NCBI GenBank assembly: GCA_050184225.1
Contig: JBFXAN010000037.1
Coordinates: 1 to 46,342, forward strand
Length of the DNA: 46,342 nt
Source: JBFXAN01 sp050184225
GTDB taxonomy: Bacteria; Chloroflexota; Dehalococcoidia; CAUJGQ01
Direction: 5' to 3'
In this document: one piece after another, positions 1 to 8,266 of the stretch
How the letters are laid out: every line of letters starts with the position of its first letter
How positions within the stretch are numbered: position 1 is the stretch's first letter
Made by a program: the position numbers and the translations under genes
Notes under the pieces: model-generated
Database searches by the model: none
What the model was told of the DNA's origin: nothing
The model's input: only the letters and a program-made list of their open reading frames with translations

Positions 1-54
1 AGGTAATGTTACCGGTCGTTCGCCTCGCGGACACTCATTATCTGACGCGATAGA

Positions 55-519
55 TCAGCCGACCTCGGCCTTCGTGACGGTTGCGACGATGCTCCGCAGT
101 TGCGCGGCGTGCTCCCGATCATGGTGGGTCACGTTCTCCAGCACGCTGAGCACGCTGTACTCTTCGCGGCCAACGGTGCCGAGCCGGTAGTACGACGCCT
201 CGTCAATACCGTCGAGTGCGGCGAGCAGCGCCCGGCGCGCATCGGTCAGCATGCGCGCCGCATCCGCTGTCGAGACCGGTGTGGCCCGTGCCCCGGCCGG
301 CGGTGTGGCCGTCAGGCCGCGGAGCTGGATGACGAGGGCGGCATAGTGCCACTCCGCGTCAATCACGTGCTGCAGCACCCGCTGTGCCGTCCATCCGCCG
401 CGTCGCGAGCGTTCGAGCACATCGTCGGGGAGGTCGGTCAAAGCGGCCAGCAGCTCGGCCCGCGCCGCGTCCAGTTCCTGGCGCGCCGTCGCCAGATCGT
501 CATTCAGCATCGATGTCAT
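55..519 (-). CDS. DinB-family domain, possible separate start inside the ArsM frame
   Basis: The last 154 residues of the long frame are a DinB/YfiT-like four-helix domain. Such proteins are often metal-binding thiol S-transferases. Likely metal ligands are the His of LQHVIDAEW and those of THHDREHAAQL. The ATG at 519 is preceded by GGGAG with 7-nt spacing, so the domain could be translated alone, from a transcript in which the upstream ArsM frame has simply lost its stop. No stop codon lies between ArsM and DinB, so a fusion is equally possible. The sequence does not settle which form exists. Confidence 0.5.
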   Translation of the reverse strand: MTSMLNDDLATARQELDAARAELLAALTDLPDDVLERSRRGGWTAQRVLQHVIDAEWHYAALVIQLRGLTATPPAGARATPVSTADAARMLTDARRALLAALDGIDEASYYRLGTVGREEYSVLSVLENVTHHDREHAAQLRSIVATVTKAEVG

Positions 520-1335
520 GGACTCACTCCCGTCGTAGTTCAGATATGAGGCCGGCTTACGGGCAAAGACCGTCACGCCACGCGTCTCGAACTCCTTGGC
601 GTCCGACTCATGGCGCGAGCCGGAGAAGACATCGACCTCGTTGGACAGCACCACATCGACGAAGCCGGTCAGCGCTAGTAGATGCCGCCACTCTGCCTCC
701 AGCAGAGCACCGGCAATTCACCCGCTCCATAACTCGATGTCGTCCTTGGCCGACTGCGGCACCTCCTTGTGGACGAGGATGTCGCCCACCTGGATGCGGC
801 CGCCGGGTTTGAGCACCCGGAAGAGCTCGCGAAAGACCGCCGGCTTGTCGGGGCAGAGGTTGATGACGCCGTTGCTGATCACCACGTCCGCCGCACCATC
901 CGCCACCGGCAGCGCCTCGGCGTAGCCCTCACGCACTTCGACGTTCGTCAGGGCCAGAGCCTGGGCGCCGGCCGCGGTTTTCTCACGCATGGCATCGGTC
1001 ATATCGACGGCGAGCACCCGCCCCGTCGGTCCCACCTGCCGCGCGGCAACCAGTGTGTCCAGCCCCGCGCCACAGCCGACGTCGACCACGACCTCGCCGG
1101 GCAGGAGGTCACCGAAGAGGAAGGGATTGCCCGTACCGGCAAAGGAGTCCACCGTGCCGGCCGGCAGGTGGTCGACGACGGCATCGGGGTAGGCGAGCAT
1201 CCGCGCCAGCGGCCGCCCGGTATGGAAGTGGAAGCCCATATCCGGGTTGAGAGCGACATCGCGATACTTCTCCGCGACGCGCCGCCGCAGCTCTGCGCGA
1301 TCGACGGTCGCTACGCCGGTCACAGGTGTGGTCAT
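55..1335 (-). CDS. arsM: Predicted selenocysteine-containing ArsM-like methyltransferase fused to DinB domain
   Basis: This is a SAM-dependent methyltransferase of the arsenite methyltransferase type. It would methylate As(III), or a related thiol-bound metalloid, in the cytoplasm. The Rossmann SAM motif DVGCGAGLD and the ArsM-like SNGVINLCPDKPAVF are visible. At 718-720 an in-frame TGA follows IELWSG, and the same frame continues IAGALLEAE, then DVFSGSRHES and TRGVTVFARKP, which is the normal ArsM C-terminus. Family members read GCIAGA here, so the TGA (residue 206 of 426) replaces the conserved catalytic Cys. A SECIS-like hairpin follows directly. The frame then runs without a stop into a DinB domain (about residues 273-426). 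The ATG at 1335 overlaps the stop of the ArsR gene as ATGA and has GGAGG upstream; a TTG at 1350 is the alternative start. The otherwise intact frame argues against a pseudogene. If UGA is not recoded, the product stops after 205 residues without its C-terminal domain. Confidence 0.8.
684..714 (-). promoter_or_regulatory. Bacterial SECIS-like hairpin downstream of in-frame UGA
   Basis: In the transcript the hairpin begins three nucleotides after the UGA at 718-720. The 5' arm is 702-714 (GCCGGUGCUCUGC) and the 3' arm is 684-696 (GCAGAGUGGCGGC). They form 12 pairs, two of them G-U wobbles, with one G-G mismatch, closing a five-base loop UGGAG (697-701). The loop starts 17 nt after the UGA, and one of its first two bases is G. 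Published bacterial SECIS models ask for a loop about 16-37 nt after UGA with an early G, so this fits. The hairpin lies inside coding sequence, as bacterial SECIS elements do. Confidence 0.75.
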
Positions 1336-2039
1336 CGCTGCTCCCTCCAATCAGCACGGCGCGGAGGGGACGACGCCGAACCGGCCGTCACCGTCCGTCC
1401 CTCCGCGTACCATTCGGGCCAACCGCCGTCGAGCCGTCGTGCATGGAATCCGTGCGCACAGAGCAGGGCGACGGCTTCATCGGCAAAGAGGCAGTAGGCG
1501 CCCCGACAGTAGGCGACGATGGTTTTGTCTCGGGGCAACTCGCTCAGCCGCGCCGGCAACTCCTCGAGCGGCACGGAGACGGCGCCGGGCAAGTGTCCGT
1601 GCTCGTATTCGAGTGGCGGCCGCACGTCGATCAACACGACCTCTCCCCGCTGGATCTGGTCGGCCAGCGCGTCGCGCGTCAGAGGCGGTTCGGCGGATTC
1701 GCCGCCCGCGAACGCACGCACGACCTGGTCCACATCGGCGAGGCGGGTCTCGGCGACGGACCGCAAGGCCAACCACAACCGCAGAACGTCGTCACCGGCG
1801 AGCCGGTAGCGCACCTTCGTCCCCTGACGCTCGGCCTCCACCAGTCGGGCGCTGCGCAGGTGCTGGAGATGCTGGGAGACGTTGGCGACGGACATGCCGG
1901 TCTCGGACGCGAGGGCCTCGACGTGGCGCGGCGCCTGCGCGAGCAGGTCGAGCAGCTCCAAACGCCGCTCGCTGGCCAACGCGGCACCGACGCGGGCGAA
2001 CTGCGGATAGAGGCGGTCTTTGAAGGCACGATGACTCAT
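1332..2039 (-). CDS. ArsR-family regulator with C-terminal rhodanese domain
   Basis: This 235-aa protein has an N-terminal ArsR winged helix (about 15-90, with ASETGMSVANVSQHLQHL as the recognition region). A rhodanese domain follows (about 125-215), with DVRPPLEYEHGHLPGA and the active-site loop AYCRGAYC. The classic ELCVCDL arsenic site of ArsR is absent, so sensing may use the rhodanese Cys residues or a reactive sulfur species. That is inference. The start at 2039 lies next to an operator-like palindrome at 2076-2097. The stop overlaps the start of the ArsM-like gene by 4 nt, so the two are translationally coupled. It likely represses both its own operon and the divergent MFS/MBL operon. 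Confidence 0.9.
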   Translation of the reverse strand: MSHRAFKDRLYPQFARVGAALASERRLELLDLLAQAPRHVEALASETGMSVANVSQHLQHLRSARLVEAERQGTKVRYRLAGDDVLRLWLALRSVAETRLADVDQVVRAFAGGESAEPPLTRDALADQIQRGEVVLIDVRPPLEYEHGHLPGAVSVPLEELPARLSELPRDKTIVAYCRGAYCLFADEAVALLCAHGFHARRLDGGWPEWYAEGRTVTAGSASSPPRRADWREQR

Positions 2040-2075
2040 GGCACCAGCGTAGCGCCACCGCTTGCATAATTCAAG

Positions 2076-2097
2076 TATTCAAGATATCACTTGAATA
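2076..2097. promoter_or_regulatory. Probable ArsR operator in divergent promoter
   Basis: TATTCAAG and CTTGAATA form a perfect 8-bp inverted repeat separated by six bases. A further direct half-site, ATTCAAG, lies at 2069-2075. On the plus strand TTGCAT (2062-2067), a 17-bp spacer and TATCAC (2085-2090) resemble a sigma-70 promoter, and the palindrome covers its -10. It is AT-rich against a GC-rich background and lies between the ArsR gene and the MFS gene, as expected for a self-regulated divergent ars-type operator. Confidence 0.6.
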
Positions 2098-2151
2098 TCT
2101 GATGCGTCCCGCAGAGAAACAGCGGGCCATACGCGACGCCGGAGGTTGCTG

Positions 2152-3423
2152 GTGACGTTTCCCCCGTCTCTGAGCGCGGCGCGGCGCGGATCGGCCCCGG
2201 CACCGAGCTTGGGGTTGGGTGCGAATTGGCCTCAGTTCGCGCTGTTGGTGGGGATCAACGCCTTTGTCGGCGGCATGGTCGGCCTGGAGCGCTCGATTCT
2301 GCCGGGGCTGGCCGAGGCGGACTTCGGCATCGCGTCGACGACCGTCGCCGTCTCCTTCATCGCGACCTTTGGCCTGGCGAAAGCCCTGGCCAACCTCTTC
2401 GCCGGCCGCCTGTCCAGCCGCTTCTCGCGCCGAGCGCTCCTGATCAGCGGCTGGTTGTTCGGGTTGCCGGTGCCGTTCCTGATCATCGCCGCGCCCGCAT
2501 GGTCCTGGGTGGTGGCCGCCAACGTGCTGCTTGGCCTCAACCAGGGCCTGTGTTGGTCGATGACGGTCAACATGAAGATTGACCTTGTCGGTCCGCGCCG
2601 CCGGGGACTGGCCCTCGGCCTCAACGAGGCGGCGGGGTATCTGGCCGTGGCGGTGGCGGCGCTGCTGGCCGGCATCATTGCGGAGCGCGCCGGCTACCGG
2701 CCGGAGCCGTTCTACCTGGGCATCGGCTTCGCCGCGGCCGGACTGGCGCTGAGTGTGCTCTTCGTGCGCGACACCGCGTCGTTTGTTGCACTGGAAGGAG
2801 CGAACCATGGCAGCACGCCGGCCGCACTATCCTTGTGGCGCAGCTTCGCCGAGACGACGTGGCGCCGGCCACGCTTGTTTGGCATCACCCAGGCCGGCTT
2901 CGTCAACAACCTCAACGATGGTCTCGCCTGGGGGATCTTCCCTCTCTTCTTCGCCGCCCAGGGTCTGCCGCTCGCACGGGTCGCGCTGCTGGCCGCTGCC
3001 TATCCGTTTGTCTGGGGTGGGCTGCAGCTGGGTACCGGTTGGGTGAGTGACCTGATCGGCCGCAAACCGCTGATCGTCGGCGGCATGCTTCTCCAGGGAG
3101 CGGCAATCGCCCTGGTCGGCGCCGGCAGCGGCTTCGCGGCGTGGCTGAGCGGCATCTGCCTGCTGGGGCTGGGGACGGCGATGGTCTATCCGACCCTGCT
3201 CGCCGCGATCGGCGATGCCGTCCACCCCGAGGAGCGCTCCACCGCCCTCGGCGTCTACCGGTTCTGGCGGGACGCGGGGGCAATGGCCGGTGCACTGGCG
3301 GCCGGCGTGATCGCCGACCTATTTGGCTTCGTCGCCGCCATTCTGACCGTTGCTGTACTCACGGTGTTGTCGGGTGTGATCGCTGCACGCACGGTCGCAC
3401 CCCGAAAGGAGACGCGGCTGTGA
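2152..3423 (+). CDS. MFS transporter
   Basis: This 423-aa inner-membrane carrier has about 12 hydrophobic segments. The cytoplasmic loop motif GRLSSRFSRRAL follows TM2, and a second-half copy GWVSDLIGRKPL is also present, as in the major facilitator superfamily. The GTG at 2152 is chosen because GGAGG lies 6 nt upstream; a TTG at 2146 is too close to it. The stop overlaps the GTG of the MBL-rhodanese gene, so the two form one operon. Divergence from the ArsR/ArsM operon suggests efflux of arsenicals or sulfur compounds, but the substrate cannot be read from the sequence. Confidence 0.88.
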   Translation: MTFPPSLSAARRGSAPAPSLGLGANWPQFALLVGINAFVGGMVGLERSILPGLAEADFGIASTTVAVSFIATFGLAKALANLFAGRLSSRFSRRALLISGWLFGLPVPFLIIAAPAWSWVVAANVLLGLNQGLCWSMTVNMKIDLVGPRRRGLALGLNEAAGYLAVAVAALLAGIIAERAGYRPEPFYLGIGFAAAGLALSVLFVRDTASFVALEGANHGSTPAALSLWRSFAETTWRRPRLFGITQAGFVNNLNDGLAWGIFPLFFAAQGLPLARVALLAAAYPFVWGGLQLGTGWVSDLIGRKPLIVGGMLLQGAAIALVGAGSGFAAWLSGICLLGLGTAMVYPTLLAAIGDAVHPEERSTALGVYRFWRDAGAMAGALAAGVIADLFGFVAAILTVAVLTVLSGVIAARTVAPRKETRL

Positions 3424-4790
3424 AAGTGATTCCGTTTGTCCACGAGGGCCTCGGCAACAGTTCCTATCTCGTTGAGCTCGGCGACGGCACGGCGGTGCTG
3501 ATCGACCCGGACCGGACGACGGCCCGCTATCAGGCGATGGCCGCGGCGCAGGGATGGCGCATCGTCGCCGCCCTGGAGACACATCTGCACGCCGACTTTA
3601 TTTCCGGCGTGACCCAGCTCGGCGATGAGGGCGTGGCCGGCCTCTACGTGCCGGAGGCGGCGGCCGCCCGCTTTCCGCACCAGCCGCTGCGGCCTGGTGC
3701 ACGATTGGTCCTCGGGGCGCACGAGGTGGAGGTGATCGCCTCGCCGGGACACACCCCGGAGCATGTCAGTTACGTGATCCGCGGCCGCGCCGGTCCGCCG
3801 GCGCTCTTCAGCGGCGGTTCGTTGCTCGTCGGCGGCGCCGCGCGCACGGACCTGATCGCGCCGGAGCAGACGGACGCCCTCACCCGGGCGCAGTACCAGA
3901 CGCTTACTCAGGCGTTCGCCGCGCTGCCCGAGGAGACACGCCTGTATCCGACCCATGGCGGCGGCTCGTTCTGCTCGGCCGGCGGTGGCGGCGAGCGCAC
4001 CTCGACGCTCGGCCGGGAGCGGGCGACCAACCCGCTGCTTGCCGAGCCGGACGAGGAGTCCTTCGCTCGCGCGTTCGCGTCCGGCTTCCCGGCGGCGCCG
4101 GCGTACTTTTACCGCCTCCGGCCGGTGAATCAAGCCGGTCCGCGGCCGCGACGGGAGATCCCCTTACCGCCACCGCTCGACCCGACAGCGTTCCATGCCG
4201 AGCAAGCGACGGCGCTCGTCGTCGACGCGCGCTCGAAGGCGGCCTACGCTGCAGGTCATATCCGCGGCGCGATCAGCAACGCCTTCCGTGACGCCTATGC
4301 GACCTGGCTTGGCTGGCTCGTTCCACCGGAGACGCCGCTTCTGTTCGTGACCGACGATGTGCCGCTTGCCGGCGTCGTGGACGAGTCACTGCTGGTCGGC
4401 TATGAACACTTCGCCGGCTACCTGACCGGTGGGATGACCGCCTGGCGGGCCGCTGGGTATCCGGTGGCCACGACCGGCCTCGTAGACGTTCAGGCGGCGC
4501 GTGACGCGGTGCTGGACGGGGCGATGGCACTCGATGTGCGCGAACCGGGGGAGTTTGCTGCCGGCCATATCGCGGGCGCCCGACACATCCCACTCGGCCG
4601 CCTCACCGCGACCCTGGCAGAGCTCCCCCGTGACCGGCCGCTCCTGGTCTACTGCGGCCACGGTGAGCGGGCGGCCAGTGCGCTCTCGCTTCTGGAAGGC
4701 GCGGGGTTTCGGAGTCCGCTCCTGAACCTCGACCATGGTTTCGACGCCTGGCAGGCGGCCGGCTATCCGGTGGCGATGGGTGAGCACTAA
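3420..4790 (+). CDS. MBL-fold hydrolase with two rhodanese domains (persulfide dioxygenase-like)
   Basis: This 456-aa protein resembles the fused ETHE1-like persulfide dioxygenase/rhodanese proteins of sulfide oxidation. The metallo-beta-lactamase part (1-240) has THLHADFISG (about residue 53), SPGHTPEH (about 109) and a third ligand region YPTHGGGSFC. Two rhodanese domains follow. The first (about 260-345) has no Cys in the active loop (LLFVTDDVP) and looks inactive. The second (about 350-450) has VYCGHGERA with Cys near 411. The GTG start at 3420 overlaps the MFS stop and has AAAGGAG upstream. Together with the rhodanese on the ArsR protein, it points to persulfide handling in this module. 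Confidence 0.88.
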   Translation: MKVIPFVHEGLGNSSYLVELGDGTAVLIDPDRTTARYQAMAAAQGWRIVAALETHLHADFISGVTQLGDEGVAGLYVPEAAAARFPHQPLRPGARLVLGAHEVEVIASPGHTPEHVSYVIRGRAGPPALFSGGSLLVGGAARTDLIAPEQTDALTRAQYQTLTQAFAALPEETRLYPTHGGGSFCSAGGGGERTSTLGRERATNPLLAEPDEESFARAFASGFPAAPAYFYRLRPVNQAGPRPRREIPLPPPLDPTAFHAEQATALVVDARSKAAYAAGHIRGAISNAFRDAYATWLGWLVPPETPLLFVTDDVPLAGVVDESLLVGYEHFAGYLTGGMTAWRAAGYPVATTGLVDVQAARDAVLDGAMALDVREPGEFAAGHIAGARHIPLGRLTATLAELPRDRPLLVYCGHGERAASALSLLEGAGFRSPLLNLDHGFDAWQAAGYPVAMGEH

Positions 4791-5155
4791 TCACTACAGC
4801 GGTGTGCACCGAACGTTTTGGCCGGGGAATCAGGCCGAGATGGCCGCGACGATGCAGGAGACGATTCGTGCGAGCGCCGGCCGCGGACACGCTGCCTCGT
4901 GCCTCACCCTGACGCCGGGTACAATGTGGCAGCGGTTGGGGGAGAGCACATCAGCCGCCGCGTGATCGGGTGGCGCGCACCGCCGCGAACCCAACGGCTG
5001 TCTGCGCCGGCGACTCACGGCGAGCAGATCCGGACCACCCAGGTGCGACGTGTGCTCTCGGCGATGACTCCCCTGCCTCGCACCTTGCTGTGTCGCGGTT
5101 CAGCAGTACGGGCGCGGCGACTATCCCGCGGGTAGAAAATCCGGAATGGAGTGCG
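4791..5155. other. Intergenic region upstream of isocitrate dehydrogenase gene
   Basis: About 365 bases hold no convincing gene. The isocitrate dehydrogenase reading frame stays open upstream to 4970, but that part shows no family similarity. A TACAAT at 4920-4925 could be a -10 box, but no good -35 is seen. No terminator is evident. Confidence 0.4.
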
Positions 5156-7387
5156 ATGACTGACGCAAAGATCATCTACACACACACTGATGAAGCCCCC
5201 CTCCTTGCGACGTACTCGTTTCTGCCGATCATTTCGGCGTTCGCCGCGACCGCGGGCGTGGACTTCGAGACGCGGGACATCTCGCTGGCCGGGCGAATCA
5301 TCGCCGCCTTCCCCGAGTATCTCAAACCCGACCAGCGGATCGGCGATGCGCTCGCCGAGCTGGGCGCGCTGACGCTCAAGCCTGAGGCGAACATTATCAA
5401 GCTGCCAAACATCAGCGCCTCCATCCCGCAATTAAAGGAGGCGGTCACCGAATTGCAGGCGCAAGGCTACGCCTTGCCGGACTACCCTGACGCTCCAAAG
5501 ACAGCCGAAGAAAAGGAGATCCGCGCCCGCTACGACCGGGTCAAAGGCAGCGCGGTGAATCCCGTCCTCCGGGAAGGGAACTCAGACCGTCGTGCTCCCG
5601 CCTCGGTCAAGCACTATGCCAGGACGCATCCGCACGCGATGGGTGAATGGTCCCCTGACTCGAAGACCAATGTGGCACACATGACCGCCGGCGACTTTCG
5701 ATCGTCGGAGCAATCGGTCGTGATCGAGCAGGACGGCTCGCTGCGGATTGAGCTGGTGGGCGACGGTGGCACGACCACGGTCCTGCGGGAGTCGGTGCCG
5801 GTGCTGGCCGGGGAAGTGGTGGACGCCAGCGCGATGAGTGCGGCGGCGCTGCGGGCGTTCCTTGCCGAGCAGATCGCCCGGGCCAAGTCCGCGGACGTGC
5901 TCTTTTCGCTGCACTTGAAGGCGACGATGATGAAGGTGTCGGACCCGATCATCTTCGGTCACGCGGTGCGTGCCTTCTTTCCGACGCTCTTTACCGAGTA
6001 CGGCGAGGCGCTGGCGGCGGCAGGCGGCGATCCCGACGATGGCCTGGAAGCCCTGCTCAAGGCGGCGAAGTCGCTCTCTGCCGACGAGCGCGCGGGTATC
6101 GACGCGGCGATCAGCCAGGATCTCGCGAACGGTCCGGCGCTGGCGATGGTCGATTCGGACAACGGGATCACCAATCTCCATGTCCCAAGCGACATCATTG
6201 TCGACGCGTCGATGCCGGCGATGATCCGCAACTCCGGCCACATGTGGGGACCGGACGGCAACGAGGCGGATACGCTTGCCGTGATTCCGGACAGCAGCTA
6301 TGCCGGCATCTACCAGGTCGTGATCGATGACTGCCGCGCCAACGGCGCATTTGACCCGGCGACGATGGGGTCGGTTCCCAATGTCGGACTGATGGCGCAG
6401 GCGGCCGAGGAGTACGGCAGCCACGACAGGACGTTTGAGATCCCGAGCGCTGGTGTGGTCCGCGTCGTTGACCAGGCCGGCACGACGCTAATCGAGCACA
6501 CGGTCGGCGCCGGTGACATCTGGCGCATGTGCCAGACCAAGGATGTGCCGATCCGTGACTGGGTCAAGCTGGCGGTCACGCGAGCGCGCCTCACCGGCGC
6601 GCCGGCGGTGTTCTGGCTCGACGAAACTCGCCCGCACGACGCCAACCTGATCGCCAAGGTGCGTGCGTACCTCGGGGAGCACGACACGACGGGACTGCAG
6701 ATCGAATTCATGGCGCCGGTGGACGCGATCGCGTTTTCGCTCGAGCGTATCCGCCGGGGCGAGGACACGATCTCGGTGACCGGTAACGTGTTGCGCGACT
6801 ACCTCACCGATCTATTCCCGATCATGGAACTGGGCACGAGCGCCAAGATGCTCTCCGTCGTCCCGCTGATCGCGGGGGGCGGGATGTTCGAGACGGGGGC
6901 GGGCGGGTCGGCGCCGAAGCATGTCGAGCAGCTGGTCAAGGAGAATTACCTTCGCTGGGACAGCCTCGGCGAATTCCTCGCGCTCGCCGCGAGCTTCGAG
7001 CATCTGGCGCAAACCACCGGCAACGCCCGCGCTCAGATCCTTGCCGACACGCTGGACCGGGCAACGGCGAAATATCTGAACGAGAACAAGGCGCCGGCCC
7101 GGAGAGTCGGGCAGATCGACAATCGCGGCAGCCATTTCTATCTGGCGTTGTTCTGGGCCGAAGAGCTTGCCGCACAGACGGATGACGCCGAGCTCGCCGC
7201 TGCCTTTGCGGAGTTCGCGAAGGCGTTGCGGGCGAACGAGCCAACGATCGCCGAGGAGTTGCTGGCCGTTCAGCGCTCGCCGGTTGACCTGGGTGGGTAC
7301 TACCGCCCCGACCCCGTAAAGGCGGATGCGGCCATGCGCCCGTCGAAGACATTGAACGAGGCGCTCTCGCACCTCCGGCGTTCGTGA
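5156..7387 (+). CDS. icd: Monomeric NADP-dependent isocitrate dehydrogenase
   Basis: This 743-aa cytoplasmic TCA enzyme oxidatively decarboxylates isocitrate to 2-oxoglutarate with NADP. Its length and sequence fit the monomeric 80-kDa class, not the dimeric Icd class. Landmarks include HPHAMGEWSPDSKTNVAHM, KATMMKVSDPIIFGHAVR, DSDNGITNLHVPSDIIVDAS, IPDSSYAGIYQVVIDDCR and NRGSHFYLALFWAEELA. The ATG at 5156 begins MTDAKIIYTHTDEAP, which matches the family N-terminus, with GGAG upstream. It appears to be transcribed alone, with a hairpin downstream at 7412-7450. Confidence 0.97.
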   Translation: MTDAKIIYTHTDEAPLLATYSFLPIISAFAATAGVDFETRDISLAGRIIAAFPEYLKPDQRIGDALAELGALTLKPEANIIKLPNISASIPQLKEAVTELQAQGYALPDYPDAPKTAEEKEIRARYDRVKGSAVNPVLREGNSDRRAPASVKHYARTHPHAMGEWSPDSKTNVAHMTAGDFRSSEQSVVIEQDGSLRIELVGDGGTTTVLRESVPVLAGEVVDASAMSAAALRAFLAEQIARAKSADVLFSLHLKATMMKVSDPIIFGHAVRAFFPTLFTEYGEALAAAGGDPDDGLEALLKAAKSLSADERAGIDAAISQDLANGPALAMVDSDNGITNLHVPSDIIVDASMPAMIRNSGHMWGPDGNEADTLAVIPDSSYAGIYQVVIDDCRANGAFDPATMGSVPNVGLMAQAAEEYGSHDRTFEIPSAGVVRVVDQAGTTLIEHTVGAGDIWRMCQTKDVPIRDWVKLAVTRARLTGAPAVFWLDETRPHDANLIAKVRAYLGEHDTTGLQIEFMAPVDAIAFSLERIRRGEDTISVTGNVLRDYLTDLFPIMELGTSAKMLSVVPLIAGGGMFETGAGGSAPKHVEQLVKENYLRWDSLGEFLALAASFEHLAQTTGNARAQILADTLDRATAKYLNENKAPARRVGQIDNRGSHFYLALFWAEELAAQTDDAELAAAFAEFAKALRANEPTIAEELLAVQRSPVDLGGYYRPDPVKADAAMRPSKTLNEALSHLRRS

Positions 7388-7411
7388 GAGCGCCGGGAGG
7401 ATACCGGCCGA

Positions 7412-7450
7412 GGCGTCTCGGCGACCTGGCGCCCGGACCTCGCCGACGCC
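7412..7450 (+). terminator. Hairpin after isocitrate dehydrogenase gene
   Basis: GGCGTC-TC-GGCGA (7412-7424) pairs with TCGCCGACGCC (7440-7450), leaving a two-base bulge. The hairpin lies 25 bases after the stop and between convergent genes. There is no T-run, so intrinsic termination is only a suggestion. A second short palindrome, GACCGG-GG-CCGGTC, is at 7473-7486 beside the SDR stop. Confidence 0.4.
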
Positions 7451-7489
7451 GGCCAGGTTCGGTGGTGGTGAAGACCGGGGCCGGTCCTG

Positions 7490-8266
7490 TTACAGGCCGG
7501 GGCCGTACTGCATGATGCCGCCGTCCACGAAGAATGTCGTCGCCGTGACGTACGTGTTGTGCTCGGAGGCGAGCCAGAGGACGAGGCGGGCGACCTCCTC
7601 CGGCTGGGCGACGCGGCCCAGCGGGATGGTCTGGTTCAGCCGGGTGCGGGCGGTGGGGTCGCTTAAGTCGGCCGCGTTGATCGGTGTATCGACCGCGCCG
7701 GGACCGACACCGACAACGGTGATGCCGTGGGGCGCCAGTTCCACACCCGCCGTGCGGGTGAGCATGCGCATGCCACCTTTGGAGCAGCAGTAGGGCGCAT
7801 TCCTGGGCATCGGCCAGTCTTCGTGCACCGAAGAGATGTTGATGATCCGGCCCCCCGTGCCCTGCTCGATCATCTGCTTCGCGGCGAACTGCGTGCCGAA
7901 GAAGGCGCCGCGCAGGTTGACGCCGATCACGCGGTCGAAGTCCTGCTCGGTGGTGTCCAGGATCGACGTGCCGCTCTCGATTCCGGCGTTGTTGACCATC
8001 AGATCCAGCCGTCCGAAGGTGGCCACGGTCTGGTCCACCAGGCGTTGCAGTTCCACCGCCTTGGACACGTCGGCCTGGACCGCGATCGCGCGACCGCCGG
8101 CCTGCTCGATCGTCCCGCGGACGGCTTCTCCCGCGGGGCGGTTGTCAACGAAAGGGTAGTTGACAGCGACGGCGGCGCCCGCCGCCGCGAGGGTGATGGC
8201 AGTGGCTCGACCGATACCGCTACTGCTGCCGGTGACAATCGCCACCAACCCGTCCAGCGTGCCCAT
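7490..8266 (-). CDS. SDR-family NAD(P)-dependent oxidoreductase
   Basis: This 258-aa classical short-chain dehydrogenase/reductase has the cofactor motif TGSSSGIG (about 12-19), VNNAG (about 90) and the catalytic Ser in INISSVHED. The YxxxK motif is YCCSK and the C-terminal motif is FFVDGG. It resembles glucose 1-dehydrogenase or 3-oxoacyl-reductase-like members, but the substrate is unknown. The ATG at 8266 has AGGAGGA just upstream. The frame stays open for about 460 further bases, without recognisable protein. It is a single gene, convergent with the isocitrate dehydrogenase gene. A palindrome at 8287-8306 lies in its leader. Confidence 0.93.
   Translation of the reverse strand: MGTLDGLVAIVTGSSSGIGRATAITLAAAGAAVAVNYPFVDNRPAGEAVRGTIEQAGGRAIAVQADVSKAVELQRLVDQTVATFGRLDLMVNNAGIESGTSILDTTEQDFDRVIGVNLRGAFFGTQFAAKQMIEQGTGGRIINISSVHEDWPMPRNAPYCCSKGGMRMLTRTAGVELAPHGITVVGVGPGAVDTPINAADLSDPTARTRLNQTIPLGRVAQPEEVARLVLWLASEHNTYVTATTFFVDGGIMQYGPGL

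Noticed and set aside
718..720. TGA read as an ordinary stop or sequencing error in ArsM
   Set aside because: The frame continues with the expected ArsM C-terminus at once, the stop falls exactly on the catalytic Cys column, and a SECIS-like hairpin follows. An error cannot be excluded without reads, but Sec explains more.
2071..2808. Minus-strand frame opposite the MFS gene
   Set aside because: Gln/Arg/Gly-rich shadow of a GC-rich gene; the opposite strand encodes a clear 12-segment transporter.
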